A DNA stretch of 64,000 nt from Taibaiella koreensis. Its GTDB lineage: Bacteria; Bacteroidota; Bacteroidia; Chitinophagales; Chitinophagaceae. Both the position numbers and the translations under genes were made by a program. The DNA is taken from assembly GCF_003545715.1 (NCBI RefSeq), contig NZ_QVNU01000003.1:558001-622000 (forward strand). Direction: 5' to 3'. The notes under the pieces were generated by a model that made no database searches, had not been told where the DNA came from, and saw only the letters and a program-made list of their open reading frames with translations. Of this stretch, positions 17,270 through 26,062 are shown piece after piece (position 1 is the stretch's first letter; the number at the start of each line of letters is the position of its first letter).

Positions 17270-17399
17270 CGAATCAAAGGATTTTTTTAAACACTTACCC
17301 AGCCTTTTGGGTTGAGAAAGGGTCTATGAGAATGTCCTGTTACCAACCGCAGCCCTGCGGCTGCTATTGTTGTATTTACTATAGAATCAAGCTTTTAAT

Positions 17400-17798
17400 A
17401 TGAAAAAAGTGCTGTTTGTACTGCTATCTGCGCTCAGCTATGGCAGTTATGCCCAGACCACTGCTGCTCCGGATCTGGTTAAAGCAAAAGCTTACGCCGA
17501 CGAGGTTTTTGCCAATTGCACCATCTTCGCAGGACCTTCCTACATCCCTGACTATGCGGAGATTATCAGCCGGATATCGGTTATCACCGAGCCGCAGGCC
17601 GCTCAGGAGAGCTATTCCAGGCTTTCTACGGTAATGCTCAAGAATAAGTGCAACCCGCAAATGACCCGGGACGAAAGCAACTTTAGTCCTTCCCATTTCA
17701 ATCCACTGAAATATTTTCTCAATTATTATCCCAAAGTGGACACCAAATACAGGGTTGATAACAGCAATTATGTGATCCTGGTACATCCCAAACCATAA
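17400..17798 (+). CDS. Small exported protein of unknown function (module copy 1)
   Basis: A 132-residue protein with a clear signal peptide (MKKVLFVLLSALSYGSYAQ, cleavage near residue 19). I do not recognise a domain. Its C-terminal 32 residues (NPLKYFLNYYP, YRVDNSNYVILV) align with the end of the protein at 20346-20747, with about 16 identities: NPLKY, a later Tyr, Asp, YR, Asp, YV, Val, Lys and Pro. Both genes stand directly in front of a large T9SS type B protein, here after 54 bases, so the pair is probably co-transcribed. It has two cysteines (NCT, NKCN) that could form a disulfide. A role as partner, chaperone or surface companion of the large protein is inferred only from this repeated arrangement. 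Confidence 0.8.
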   Translation: MKKVLFVLLSALSYGSYAQTTAAPDLVKAKAYADEVFANCTIFAGPSYIPDYAEIISRISVITEPQAAQESYSRLSTVMLKNKCNPQMTRDESNFSPSHFNPLKYFLNYYPKVDTKYRVDNSNYVILVHPKP

Positions 17799-17852
17799 GG
17801 CGCCCTGATTTGTAGCATAAATCTTTTTTATTGTCGTTTTAATTTTCTTTAG

Positions 17853-20207
17853 ATGACTTCCAATAAATTACACAAGCTTACCGGCAAAATTTGCAGCAGC
17901 CTGCTCTTTATGTTGCTTTTTCTGTCGATAGGAACAAAAACCTGGGCGCAGCCTACCGTCCTTTCTCCCTGTGATGCTAACCCGTTTTGCAGCGACAGCA
18001 GCTATACCTTCCCCAATTCCAGCGGTAACGTTTTTGCCGCGCCTCCTGCTCCGCCGGTCAATTACGGTACGGTGCTGCTATCTCAGCCCAATCCGGTATG
18101 GTATTGGATGCAGATAGGCACTTCGGGCACGATACAGCTTACGATCAATCAGACTAATGGCGGTGGTGGCGGAATAGATGTGGACTTTGCCATGTGGGGA
18201 CCTTTTACCGACCTGGCCACAGGCTGTGCGGCGATTATGGCCGGAGCCGCCCCCATACAAGCCAGCTACGATGGTGGTGGCGTAACCGAGGTAGCCGGTT
18301 TGGGCCTTCCGGGCGGCAGCCAGGTAGGCCAGGGGCTTCCACCCTTTCCTCCGGGTGGTACCACACCGCCGGCTGCAGTAGCTGGCGAGGTGTATATCCT
18401 TATCCTGACCAACTATTCCAATCAGCCGGGCACCATCGCCTTCAGCCAGACCGCCGGCACCGGCTCGGCCGACTGCGGTATCGTGTGTGGCCTCAGCGCC
18501 AGCAATAACGGACCTAAATGTTTTGGCGACCCGATCCAGCTTACAGCTGCCAATAGCGATACGACTACCTCATTTACTTACTATTGGACGGGACCCAACG
18601 GCTTCGCTGCCAGCGGGCGGAATGTAACGTTCCATCCTACCACGCCAGGCAACTTCACCTTCAATGTAACTGCCGTATCAGACGAGGACGATACCTGTAA
18701 GGCCAGCACCGATGTGGTTGTTCATCCTTTACCCAATGTTACGCTAACCAATCCCAACGACAGGATACTCTGTAATATCGACAGCGCGACGCTGGCGCTC
18801 AACAGCCCTTCCAATACCGTCCATTATCAGTGGTTCAAAGACGGTGTGGCGCTACCCAACGATACCAATGCGGTGCTGGTGGTACGAACAAACGGCACTT
18901 ACCTGGTAACGGCAGTATCGGCCGAAGGTTGCAGGGATACTTCCGAAGATGTGTTCGTCAAGCTTAACTTTACCGACGTTAATTTCAACTTTACCATCAT
19001 GAAGGGCTGTACGGAAGACAGCGTTCAGTTCAACAATCTGAGCGAGCCCGGTAGCTATTGGTGGAGCTACGGCGACGGCACCATGCCTGAAGATACCCTG
19101 ACCAATCCGCTGCACATCTATCAGGACCAGGACAACTATCTTGTTCGCCTGAAAATAAAGGATCTGGACGGTTGTGTAGATTCGGCGCTTAAGTTTGTAG
19201 ATGTAAGACATCCGCTGATCGCCGCGTTTACGGCCAGCACCGATTCCGTATGCCAATCCAACGGTACGCCGGTGGCCTTTACCGACGGCTCTACAGGCGC
19301 AACTGGCTGGAGCTGGGATTTTGGCGATGGCGCTGCTGCAACACAGCAAAACCCCAGCCATACTTATACGCAAGCCGGGACCCATAGCATAAGGCTGATC
19401 ATAAACGATAACCTTCCCTGCTACGATACGGCCTATCACCAGGTCTATGTTGACTCTTTACCCTTCCTGGAATTTGTTACCGATAAGCATAGCATATGCG
19501 TGGGTGACCGCGTTACCTTCACGCCCTCCTTCCTGTACACGGCCAAACAGCTGAGCTGGGATTTCGGCGACGGTATGCATTGGACTGAGAACGGTGTTAC
19601 CAGCCATAGCTTCGATCAGCCTGGTACCTATTGGGTGAAGCTGCTGGCTACTTTCCCGGTATGTGCCGAGATTATGAAGACCGACTCCGTAGTGGTGCAC
19701 GCCCTGCCACTGGTCAATCTGGGCCCGGACAGCGTATTGTGCCTGGATGGCCCCGCGATAAGGGTAGGGGATAATACCAACGCCAGCGATCCTACCATTC
19801 ACTGGTTGTGGAGTACAGGCGACACTACTGCTTTTATCAATATCGTGCATCCCGGCGAGTATGCCGTAACGGCCAGCCGCGGCGATTGTGGCACTACCGA
19901 AAGGATCATGGTGAACAAAGATTGCTATACCGATATCCCCAATGCCTTCACCCCCAACGGCGATGGAAGCAACGACTATTTCTATCCGCGCCAGCTGCTG
20001 AGCAAAGGCGTCGTTTCCTTCTCCATGACCGTGCTGAATCGGTGGGGACAGAAAGTATTTGAAACCACCAATACCAACGGTAGAGGATGGGATGGTAAGT
20101 TCAATGAAAAGGATCAACCCATGGGCGTGTACATCTACCAGATTAGAGCAGTGCTGAAGAACGGCCGTGTGGAAGAATACAGCGGTAATATAACATTGGT
20201 AAGATAA
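17853..20207 (+). CDS. PKD-rich surface protein with gliding-motility type B T9SS domain (module copy 1)
   Basis: A 784-residue exported protein. A signal sequence ends near TKTWAQ (about residue 32). The head (about 33-210) is a Gly/Pro-rich beta domain with GGGGGIDVDFAMWGPF, of a kind often seen in front of PKD repeats. Then come Ig/PKD-like repeats (about 210-690) with WSYGDG, WSWDFGDG and LSWDFGDG motifs. The last about 90 residues are the type B sorting domain: DIPNAFTPNGDGSNDYF, FNRWGQKVFET-like (here LNRWGQKVFETT), GWDGKFNEK, GVYIYQIRA. Residues from about 377 to the end closely match residues about 501-910 of the protein at 20791-23523, while the heads are unrelated. A terminator follows the stop. 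It is probably an adhesin or part of a surface fibre. Confidence 0.92.
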   Translation: MTSNKLHKLTGKICSSLLFMLLFLSIGTKTWAQPTVLSPCDANPFCSDSSYTFPNSSGNVFAAPPAPPVNYGTVLLSQPNPVWYWMQIGTSGTIQLTINQTNGGGGGIDVDFAMWGPFTDLATGCAAIMAGAAPIQASYDGGGVTEVAGLGLPGGSQVGQGLPPFPPGGTTPPAAVAGEVYILILTNYSNQPGTIAFSQTAGTGSADCGIVCGLSASNNGPKCFGDPIQLTAANSDTTTSFTYYWTGPNGFAASGRNVTFHPTTPGNFTFNVTAVSDEDDTCKASTDVVVHPLPNVTLTNPNDRILCNIDSATLALNSPSNTVHYQWFKDGVALPNDTNAVLVVRTNGTYLVTAVSAEGCRDTSEDVFVKLNFTDVNFNFTIMKGCTEDSVQFNNLSEPGSYWWSYGDGTMPEDTLTNPLHIYQDQDNYLVRLKIKDLDGCVDSALKFVDVRHPLIAAFTASTDSVCQSNGTPVAFTDGSTGATGWSWDFGDGAAATQQNPSHTYTQAGTHSIRLIINDNLPCYDTAYHQVYVDSLPFLEFVTDKHSICVGDRVTFTPSFLYTAKQLSWDFGDGMHWTENGVTSHSFDQPGTYWVKLLATFPVCAEIMKTDSVVVHALPLVNLGPDSVLCLDGPAIRVGDNTNASDPTIHWLWSTGDTTAFINIVHPGEYAVTASRGDCGTTERIMVNKDCYTDIPNAFTPNGDGSNDYFYPRQLLSKGVVSFSMTVLNRWGQKVFETTNTNGRGWDGKFNEKDQPMGVYIYQIRAVLKNGRVEEYSGNITLVR

Positions 20208-20250
20208 TTTGTAGTATTACGGCTACATAGTGCAGCTGAAATAAGACCAA

Positions 20251-20288
20251 AGTCTCTCGGGTTCAATAGCCTGAGGGACTTTTTTTTG
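20251..20288 (+). terminator. Rho-independent terminator closing module copy 1
   Basis: An 11-bp stem with two G-T pairs (AGTCTCTCGGG at 20251-20261 with CCTGAGGGACT at 20270-20280) is followed by eight T. Confidence 0.85.
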
Positions 20289-20345
20289 CCCTTGACCCAA
20301 CTAAAGAAAAGTTAACAAAGGTCTTCCTTCATATATATAATTGTT

Positions 20346-20747
20346 ATGTCCAGATTGTCCCGAATTGTTGTACTGCTTGCAGCAGTATTACTGCTGTTCC
20401 CGACCCTGAAAGGTAATGCGCTGCCGGAAGGTACCGATCGCCGTATTACCGAAGTATATGGTAGCTATACGGCGCGGCTGAGTTCGGCACAGCTGGCCGA
20501 CCTGAATGGCCGCCTGCTTCGTTGCACCGTGAAGCAAATGCCGCTGCAGAAAGGAGAGTCGTTTCCTTTACTCTCCAAACAGCCCCTGGTGACCAAGTTT
20601 GTACCAGACCTCAGGGCCGATAGCTTCAGCGAGCCCACGAAGATCAATCCGCTTAAGTATGATCTGCCGTTTTATACCCGTAAAGACCTTATCTACCGGA
20701 TCGATGGGACAGATTATGTGCTTTTTGTCATTGCAAAGGCGCCCTGA
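20346..20747 (+). CDS. Small exported protein of unknown function (module copy 2)
   Basis: A 133-residue protein with an N-terminal hydrophobic export signal (about residues 5-24, IVVLLAAVLLLFPTLKGNA). No known domain. The final third (INPLKYDLPFYTR, YRIDGTDYVLFV) is related to the end of the protein at 17400-17798, while the N-terminal halves are hardly alignable. It has only one cysteine after the signal, so the two-cysteine pattern of copy 1 is not kept. The large type B T9SS protein begins 43 bases downstream. The same order, size and spacing as copy 1 mark a duplicated two-gene unit. Confidence 0.8.
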   Translation: MSRLSRIVVLLAAVLLLFPTLKGNALPEGTDRRITEVYGSYTARLSSAQLADLNGRLLRCTVKQMPLQKGESFPLLSKQPLVTKFVPDLRADSFSEPTKINPLKYDLPFYTRKDLIYRIDGTDYVLFVIAKAP

Positions 20748-20790
20748 TCCCTAGCTGATCCCTATTTGCCAATAACCAATATCACCGCTT

Positions 20791-23523
20791 ATGTTTCTTC
20801 GAATATTTACCCGCTATACCCTTTTCTGCCTGTTGTTCGTGCTGTTTTGCAGCGCCTGGAGTGTGAGCGAGGCGCAACCGCCCTGTCAAACGATCATAGC
20901 CCGGGTCAACAGCACATCGCCGCCGTCGGACCCTGCCGATTCCATTGTTAAGGTATGTAAGGGCACTACCGTTACGTTTACCGGTTCGGCCACTTTCAGC
21001 ACCTCTGCTACCGGCGCTACTTATGAGTGGCGCTTCAACGACGGCACCATTATGCCGGGTACTACGATAAGCCGCAATTTTCCCGACGAGGGTGTATACG
21101 TAGTTGATTTTGTAGCTACCGATGCCAGCGGCTGTGTCAATAAGAACTGCGACAGCCGTAAGATCATCCAGGTATCGACCACGCCTCATTTCAACCAGAT
21201 CCAGAAGCCGGATACTATGTGCCTTCACCATACGGCAACCATACTGGGTATTGTAACTCCGGTGGAAGGAAAATACGATTGCGCGCCGCCGGTATCCGGC
21301 ACCACTTTCCTGCCCGATGGACAGGGTACCCCCTACACAACCAGCATTAACGTAAGCTGCTTTACCCCCTGTGATACTGTGGCTGCTCCCGGCGACATCG
21401 AAAGTATTTGCCTCAATATGGAGCACTCTTATATGGGCGACCTGGATATCGATATCACCTGTCCCAACGGGCAAACCCTATCTCTGCTCAACTCTAACGG
21501 CGGCGGCATTATCCTGGGCCAGCCTGTGGCTACCGACCTGCCGGTGGACGCAAGCAATTTGCTGGATCCGGGTATCGGATTCAACTATTGCTTTTCCCCC
21601 ATGTCGACCAGCGGATTTATCCATGATATTGCCAACACTACCAATGTGTCGCCTTATACAGACCCTCTGGGCAATGTGAGCACAGATAATCCCATCAACC
21701 AGGCCAATCCCGGTACCTACCAGGCCGATGGCAACTGGAATAACCTTGTCGGCTGCCCGATGAATGGCAGCTGGACGATAACGGTAAATGACAACCTGCC
21801 TGCCGATAACGGCTATATCTTCAATTGGGGCATTACCTTCAGCAAGGGGATCGGCGCTTATAATTTTATTCCCGTTTACCCGCAGCAGCATTGGGATGCC
21901 AATGCCGATATCATTGGTACCAGCGCCGGCGGAAAAAACATTACCATCAAGCCGGAAACAGGAGAGGGGTTGCACTGCTACACCTTCAGGGTGGTCGACA
22001 GCTTCAATTGCCCTTACGATACTACGGTATGTGTATACGTGATCGATCCCGGCAATCCCGGCAGGGACACCACGCTAAAGATATGCCTGGGACAGGATCC
22101 GGTCAACGCATTCAGCTACCTGGGCAACAATGTAACACCCGGCGGCACCTGGTCGGGCCCGGGAGTAAGCCCTGCAGGTATGTTTGACCCGGCCGCCGCT
22201 GGTCTGGGACTGCGTCCCGTAGTGTATCGCCTGCATAAATGGAACTGCGACACGATCGCCACCATTACCTTCAATGTCATTAATGATGTCCAGATGGATT
22301 TCAACTTTCAGTTGCTTCCCGGCTGTACTGAGGATACGGTACGGTTTACCAACCTGAGCGAGCCCGGCAGGTACTGGTGGCGCTTTGGCGACGGCAGCCT
22401 ACCCGAAGACACGACCGTGCACCCGGTACATATTTACCAGGACCAGAGCAATTATCAGGTAAGGCTTACAGTAAAAGACCTCGATGGCTGCATCGACTCT
22501 GTGTTGAAGATCGTCGATATCAGGCATCCGCTGAAGGCTTCTTTCGACCTCAGTATCGATTCGGTATGCCAGGCCAACGGTACGCCTGTTGTCTTCAATG
22601 ATGGCTCTATAGGCGCGGCCAACTGGAGCTGGGACTTCAACGATGGCACTACTGCTACCGTGCAGAATCCGACCCATACTTTTAGCCTGGCGGGAACCCG
22701 CAGGGTACGCCTGATCATCAACGATAAGATACCTTGCTACGATACCCTTTACCGGAATGTCTATGTAGACTCCCTTCCTTTCCTGGACCTGGTAACGGAT
22801 AAGCACAGCATCTGTACCGGCGATCGCGTCAGCTTTACACCTGCCTTCCTGTACACCGTGAAGAGCCTCAGCTGGGACTTTGGCGACGGCACGCACTGGC
22901 AGGAGAATGGCGCGACCGGGCACAGCTTTGACCAGGCGGGGACTTACCACATTACGCTACGGGCAGACTACCCCGTTTGCGAAGACCTGATGAAGACCGA
23001 TTCCGTTGTGGTCAATGTGATGCCCCTGGTCTACCTTGGACCGGATAGCGTACTGTGCCTGGATGGCCCGGCCGTGAGGGTAGGCGATGCCAACAATGCC
23101 AATGACCCCACAGTGCGTTGGTTGTGGAGCACCGGCGCCAAAACGCCCTATATCGATATTGTGCATCCGGGTGAATATGCGGTCACCGCTACCCGCGGCG
23201 ATTGCGGAACAACAGAGAAGGTTGTGGTGAGCAAAGATTGCTACACCGATATTCCCAATGCCTTTACGCCTAACGGCGACGGCAGCAATGATTATTTCTA
23301 TCCCCGCCAGCTCATTAGTAAGGGTGTCGTATCCTTCTCCATGACCGTATTCAACCGTTGGGGACAAAAGGTCTTTGAGACGACCAATGTTAATGGCAGG
23401 GGCTGGGATGGCCGGTTTAACGACAAGGAGCAACCTATGGGTGTTTACATTTACCAGATCAGGGCGGTATTGAAAAATGGCCGCGCCGAAGATTATAGCG
23501 GTAATGTAACGCTGGTAAGATAA
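20791..23523 (+). CDS. PKD and P-domain surface protein with gliding-motility type B T9SS domain (module copy 2)
   Basis: A 910-residue exported protein with a signal peptide (about 1-29). Residues about 45-125 are a PKD domain (YEWRFNDG). Residues about 160-355 resemble a proprotein convertase P domain (HSYMGDLDIDITCPNGQ, then NGSWTITVNDNLPADNG, WGITF), a beta-sandwich often attached to secreted enzymes and adhesins. Residues about 365-500 are Ig-like. Residues about 501-910 are PKD repeats plus the type B T9SS sorting domain (DIPNAFTPNGDGSNDYF, FNRWGQKVFETT, GVYIYQIRAVLKNG) shared with the protein at 17853-20207. Synonymous positions differ widely although the protein is well conserved, so the duplication is not recent. 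A terminator follows. Function is probably adhesive; no catalytic domain was seen. Confidence 0.92.
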   Translation: MFLRIFTRYTLFCLLFVLFCSAWSVSEAQPPCQTIIARVNSTSPPSDPADSIVKVCKGTTVTFTGSATFSTSATGATYEWRFNDGTIMPGTTISRNFPDEGVYVVDFVATDASGCVNKNCDSRKIIQVSTTPHFNQIQKPDTMCLHHTATILGIVTPVEGKYDCAPPVSGTTFLPDGQGTPYTTSINVSCFTPCDTVAAPGDIESICLNMEHSYMGDLDIDITCPNGQTLSLLNSNGGGIILGQPVATDLPVDASNLLDPGIGFNYCFSPMSTSGFIHDIANTTNVSPYTDPLGNVSTDNPINQANPGTYQADGNWNNLVGCPMNGSWTITVNDNLPADNGYIFNWGITFSKGIGAYNFIPVYPQQHWDANADIIGTSAGGKNITIKPETGEGLHCYTFRVVDSFNCPYDTTVCVYVIDPGNPGRDTTLKICLGQDPVNAFSYLGNNVTPGGTWSGPGVSPAGMFDPAAAGLGLRPVVYRLHKWNCDTIATITFNVINDVQMDFNFQLLPGCTEDTVRFTNLSEPGRYWWRFGDGSLPEDTTVHPVHIYQDQSNYQVRLTVKDLDGCIDSVLKIVDIRHPLKASFDLSIDSVCQANGTPVVFNDGSIGAANWSWDFNDGTTATVQNPTHTFSLAGTRRVRLIINDKIPCYDTLYRNVYVDSLPFLDLVTDKHSICTGDRVSFTPAFLYTVKSLSWDFGDGTHWQENGATGHSFDQAGTYHITLRADYPVCEDLMKTDSVVVNVMPLVYLGPDSVLCLDGPAVRVGDANNANDPTVRWLWSTGAKTPYIDIVHPGEYAVTATRGDCGTTEKVVVSKDCYTDIPNAFTPNGDGSNDYFYPRQLISKGVVSFSMTVFNRWGQKVFETTNVNGRGWDGRFNDKEQPMGVYIYQIRAVLKNGRAEDYSGNVTLVR

Positions 23524-23549
23524 ACAATCAGCCAATAGAACATGAAGCG

Positions 23550-23579
23550 CCCGCCGGTTGTTCCGGCGGGTTTCTTTTT
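23550..23579 (+). terminator. Rho-independent terminator closing module copy 2
   Basis: A perfect 8-bp GC stem (CCCGCCGG at 23550-23557 with CCGGCGGG at 23563-23570) is followed by TTTCTTTTT. Confidence 0.9.
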
Positions 23580-23605
23580 GGCGCTGGGGTAGCAGCAGAA
23601 AAGAT

Positions 23606-24739
23606 TCAGGGAGAGAGGAGGGCCACACATTCCTTTGCGGCGGCAGCGCCCAATGCCACACCCATGCCACCCATGCGGAAAGCCCCATAGACATGGGGAC
23701 TAAACTGTTGAATAAGGGGGCGTTTGGCTGTGCCAAAAGCCATAATGCCCGCCCAGCGTTGTGCAATGGCAACTTTGCTGCCTGGCAGGATCAGCTCGCG
23801 CAACTTTGTCTCCAGGTCGGCCTGTATTGCGGGGTTCAGGGCAATCTCGGTAGTCGTTTCCCCTTCAAAATCAAGGTTACGGCCGCCACCGAACAGCACA
23901 CGGCCATCGATCTCGCGAAAATAATAGTAACCTTCGTCAAAGTGGAAAATGCCCTTGAACGGCAGACCCGGTATAGGGTCGGTGAGCAGCACCTGGCCCC
24001 TGCCGGGCTGGAGCGCTGCTTCGGGCAGAAGGGTTCGCGTAAACGCATTGGTACAAATAAAAAGGTGCCGGGCATGCAGCGCTATAGTTGCAGCCCGTGT
24101 GGTGTCGGCCACCAGTACTGATACGCCTTCGTCCTCTTCTTCAAACCGCTCCACCGGCGCGCCGGTCTTGATCTCTATCCCCATTTCAAGTGCGTAGTCG
24201 GTGAGCCGGCGCATCATTTTACCGGTATGCAGTTCGCCTTCACCTGTATTTTCAATAAGCGCCGCTACCGCTGACGCAGGAAAACCGAAGCCCACTATTT
24301 TTCCATCGGCACGGCGAAAGGGCTCAAAGCCGGCAGCGGCAGCAATAAGCGCATTGATATGGTCCAGTTGCGCCAGCAAGGGCAATTCCCCGGGACTGAT
24401 GAGCTCGTGGCTGCCGTTTTCACGATAGTCGATCGCATGATCGCCCAGCCGTTGCCGCAACAAGGCCAGGCCCTCTTTTCTACGACAAAAAAGAGCTGTC
24501 ATCTCGACCTCGCTATGGTGCTTCAGATCGTCGAGCAGCTCGGTAAAGCTGCCCATACAAGCAAAGCCGGCATTACGCGTGCTGGCGCCATAGGGGAAAA
24601 GGCTGCGCTCGAGCACGAGCACCCGCTTGGCCGGAAAGCGTTCCTTGTATTCGATCGCCGTATGCAGGCCGACAATGCCGGCGCCAATAACGATGGCATC
24701 ATAATGCAGGAACGACGCCTGCTCCCAGTAGCTAAACAT
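23606..24739 (-). CDS. FAD-dependent oxidoreductase (DAO family)
   Basis: A 377-residue flavoprotein. The dinucleotide-binding motif is GAGIVG in YDAIVIGAGIVGLHTAIEY (about residues 13-31). The N-terminal FAD region continues with VLVLERSLFPYGASTRNAGFA, typical of glycine/D-amino-acid oxidase relatives. QVLLTDPIPGLPFKGIFHFDEGYYYFREIDGRVLFGGGR and the C-terminal GAFRMGGMGVALGAAAA complete the family pattern. It probably oxidises an amine or D-amino acid. The MFS transporter gene lies 18 bases upstream on the same strand, so the pair may import and oxidise one compound. The substrate is unknown. Confidence 0.9.
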   Translation of the reverse strand: MFSYWEQASFLHYDAIVIGAGIVGLHTAIEYKERFPAKRVLVLERSLFPYGASTRNAGFACMGSFTELLDDLKHHSEVEMTALFCRRKEGLALLRQRLGDHAIDYRENGSHELISPGELPLLAQLDHINALIAAAAGFEPFRRADGKIVGFGFPASAVAALIENTGEGELHTGKMMRRLTDYALEMGIEIKTGAPVERFEEEDEGVSVLVADTTRAATIALHARHLFICTNAFTRTLLPEAALQPGRGQVLLTDPIPGLPFKGIFHFDEGYYYFREIDGRVLFGGGRNLDFEGETTTEIALNPAIQADLETKLRELILPGSKVAIAQRWAGIMAFGTAKRPLIQQFSPHVYGAFRMGGMGVALGAAAAKECVALLSP

Positions 24740-24757
24740 ATAAATGAAGTATTGGCG

Positions 24758-25984
24758 TTATTCTTCGAGGTAATCCAGGTCTTTGCCGAACGTTTCTTTC
24801 AAACGGCTGAGGGCAAACAAGGAGACGGCCGTAAGCCCAAACATCACAATATAGCCGGCAGTGATGATATTGCTGCGTTCCACAAAAAAGTCGAAGATAA
24901 AGGTGATTGGGATCAGTGAGCCCCTTACGAAATTGGGGACCGTAGTGGTAACTGTAGCCCTGAGATTGGTGCCGAATTGCTCTGAAGCGATGGTAACGAA
25001 GGTGGCCCAGTAACCTACCCCAAGTCCCATGATAAAAGCAAGGATGTGAAAGTTGCGCGCATCAATGCCTTTGCTGTTCAGGTACCAGATCACGGTACCC
25101 AGCGAGAGGACGAGGAAGATGAGGATCGCCAGCCTTCGTGAACGTGCCCACTGGGCCAGCAGTCCTGCAAAAATATCGCCGATCGAGATGCCGATATAGG
25201 AATACATAATGCCGCCGCCCGCAGTCAATGCTTCTTTGGCGCCCAGTGCTTTGCCGAATTCAGGCGACTGTGCGATAAGGATACCGACCACAAACCATAG
25301 TGGTATGCCGATGAGGATGCAGTAAAGATATTTAAGGGCCCGCTGCCGGTTGGAAAACAGCATACGGAAGCTGCCGCGGCGCACCGTGCTGCCCTCCACA
25401 TGCCGGTACATGCCCGACTCGAAGGTGCCTACCCGCAGCAGCAACAGCACGAAGCCGAGACCACCGCCGACAAAATAGGCGGTACGCCAGGAGAAGTTGT
25501 GGGCGACCAGGTTGGCTGCCACGGCGCCGAACAGGCCGATCACCGCAACGAGCATAGTACCATAGCCCCGCTTCTCCTTACTCATGGTTTCGCTTACCAG
25601 CGTAATGCCTGCGCCCAGCTCTCCGGCCAGACCTATGCCCGCTATAAAACGGATAAGCGCATAGGTATTGACATCCTGCACGAAGCCATTGATCACATTG
25701 GCGATGGAATAAACCAGGATAGAGCCGAAGAGCACCCGGATGCGGCCAAACTTATCGCCGACAATGCCCCACAGGATGCCACCCAGCAACAGACCTGCCA
25801 TCTGCACATTGATCACAAATTCGCCCAGGCGGCGGCTGTTCTCAGGCGCCACACCTATGTCGGAAAGGCTTTGTACCCGAACAATGCTGAAGATAAGCAG
25901 GTCGTATATATCTACAAAATAGCCGAGTGCGGCTACCAATACCAGCAAGACCACATTCCTGCTGCCGGAACGCTCACTTTGCAT
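24758..25984 (-). CDS. MFS transporter
   Basis: A 408-residue integral membrane protein with about 12 hydrophobic segments. It shows the MFS loop pattern GGILWGIVGDKFGRIRVLFGS between helices 2 and 3, the family signature. An in-frame ATG at 26014 would put the start inside the terminator of the upstream transketolase gene, so the ATG at 25984 (MQSERSGSRN) is preferred. The sequence looks like the metabolite:H+ symporter or sugar transporter branch, but the substrate cannot be told. It sits directly upstream of the DAO oxidoreductase. Confidence 0.88.
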   Translation of the reverse strand: MQSERSGSRNVVLLVLVAALGYFVDIYDLLIFSIVRVQSLSDIGVAPENSRRLGEFVINVQMAGLLLGGILWGIVGDKFGRIRVLFGSILVYSIANVINGFVQDVNTYALIRFIAGIGLAGELGAGITLVSETMSKEKRGYGTMLVAVIGLFGAVAANLVAHNFSWRTAYFVGGGLGFVLLLLRVGTFESGMYRHVEGSTVRRGSFRMLFSNRQRALKYLYCILIGIPLWFVVGILIAQSPEFGKALGAKEALTAGGGIMYSYIGISIGDIFAGLLAQWARSRRLAILIFLVLSLGTVIWYLNSKGIDARNFHILAFIMGLGVGYWATFVTIASEQFGTNLRATVTTTVPNFVRGSLIPITFIFDFFVERSNIITAGYIVMFGLTAVSLFALSRLKETFGKDLDYLEE

Positions 25985-26011
25985 AAGCTTGTTTTTTAAG
26001 GCTGCATGATA

Positions 26012-26042
26012 CAAAAAAAACCGTGTAGTTGCGCTACACGGT
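26012..26042 (-). terminator. Rho-independent terminator after the transketolase subunit gene
   Basis: A perfect 9-bp stem (ACCGTGTAG at 26020-26028 with CTACACGGT at 26034-26042) has eight A on its left, which read as U on the minus strand. It lies 20 bases past the transketolase stop. Confidence 0.9.
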
Positions 26043-26062
26043 TTTTATCATAAAATTTATCT

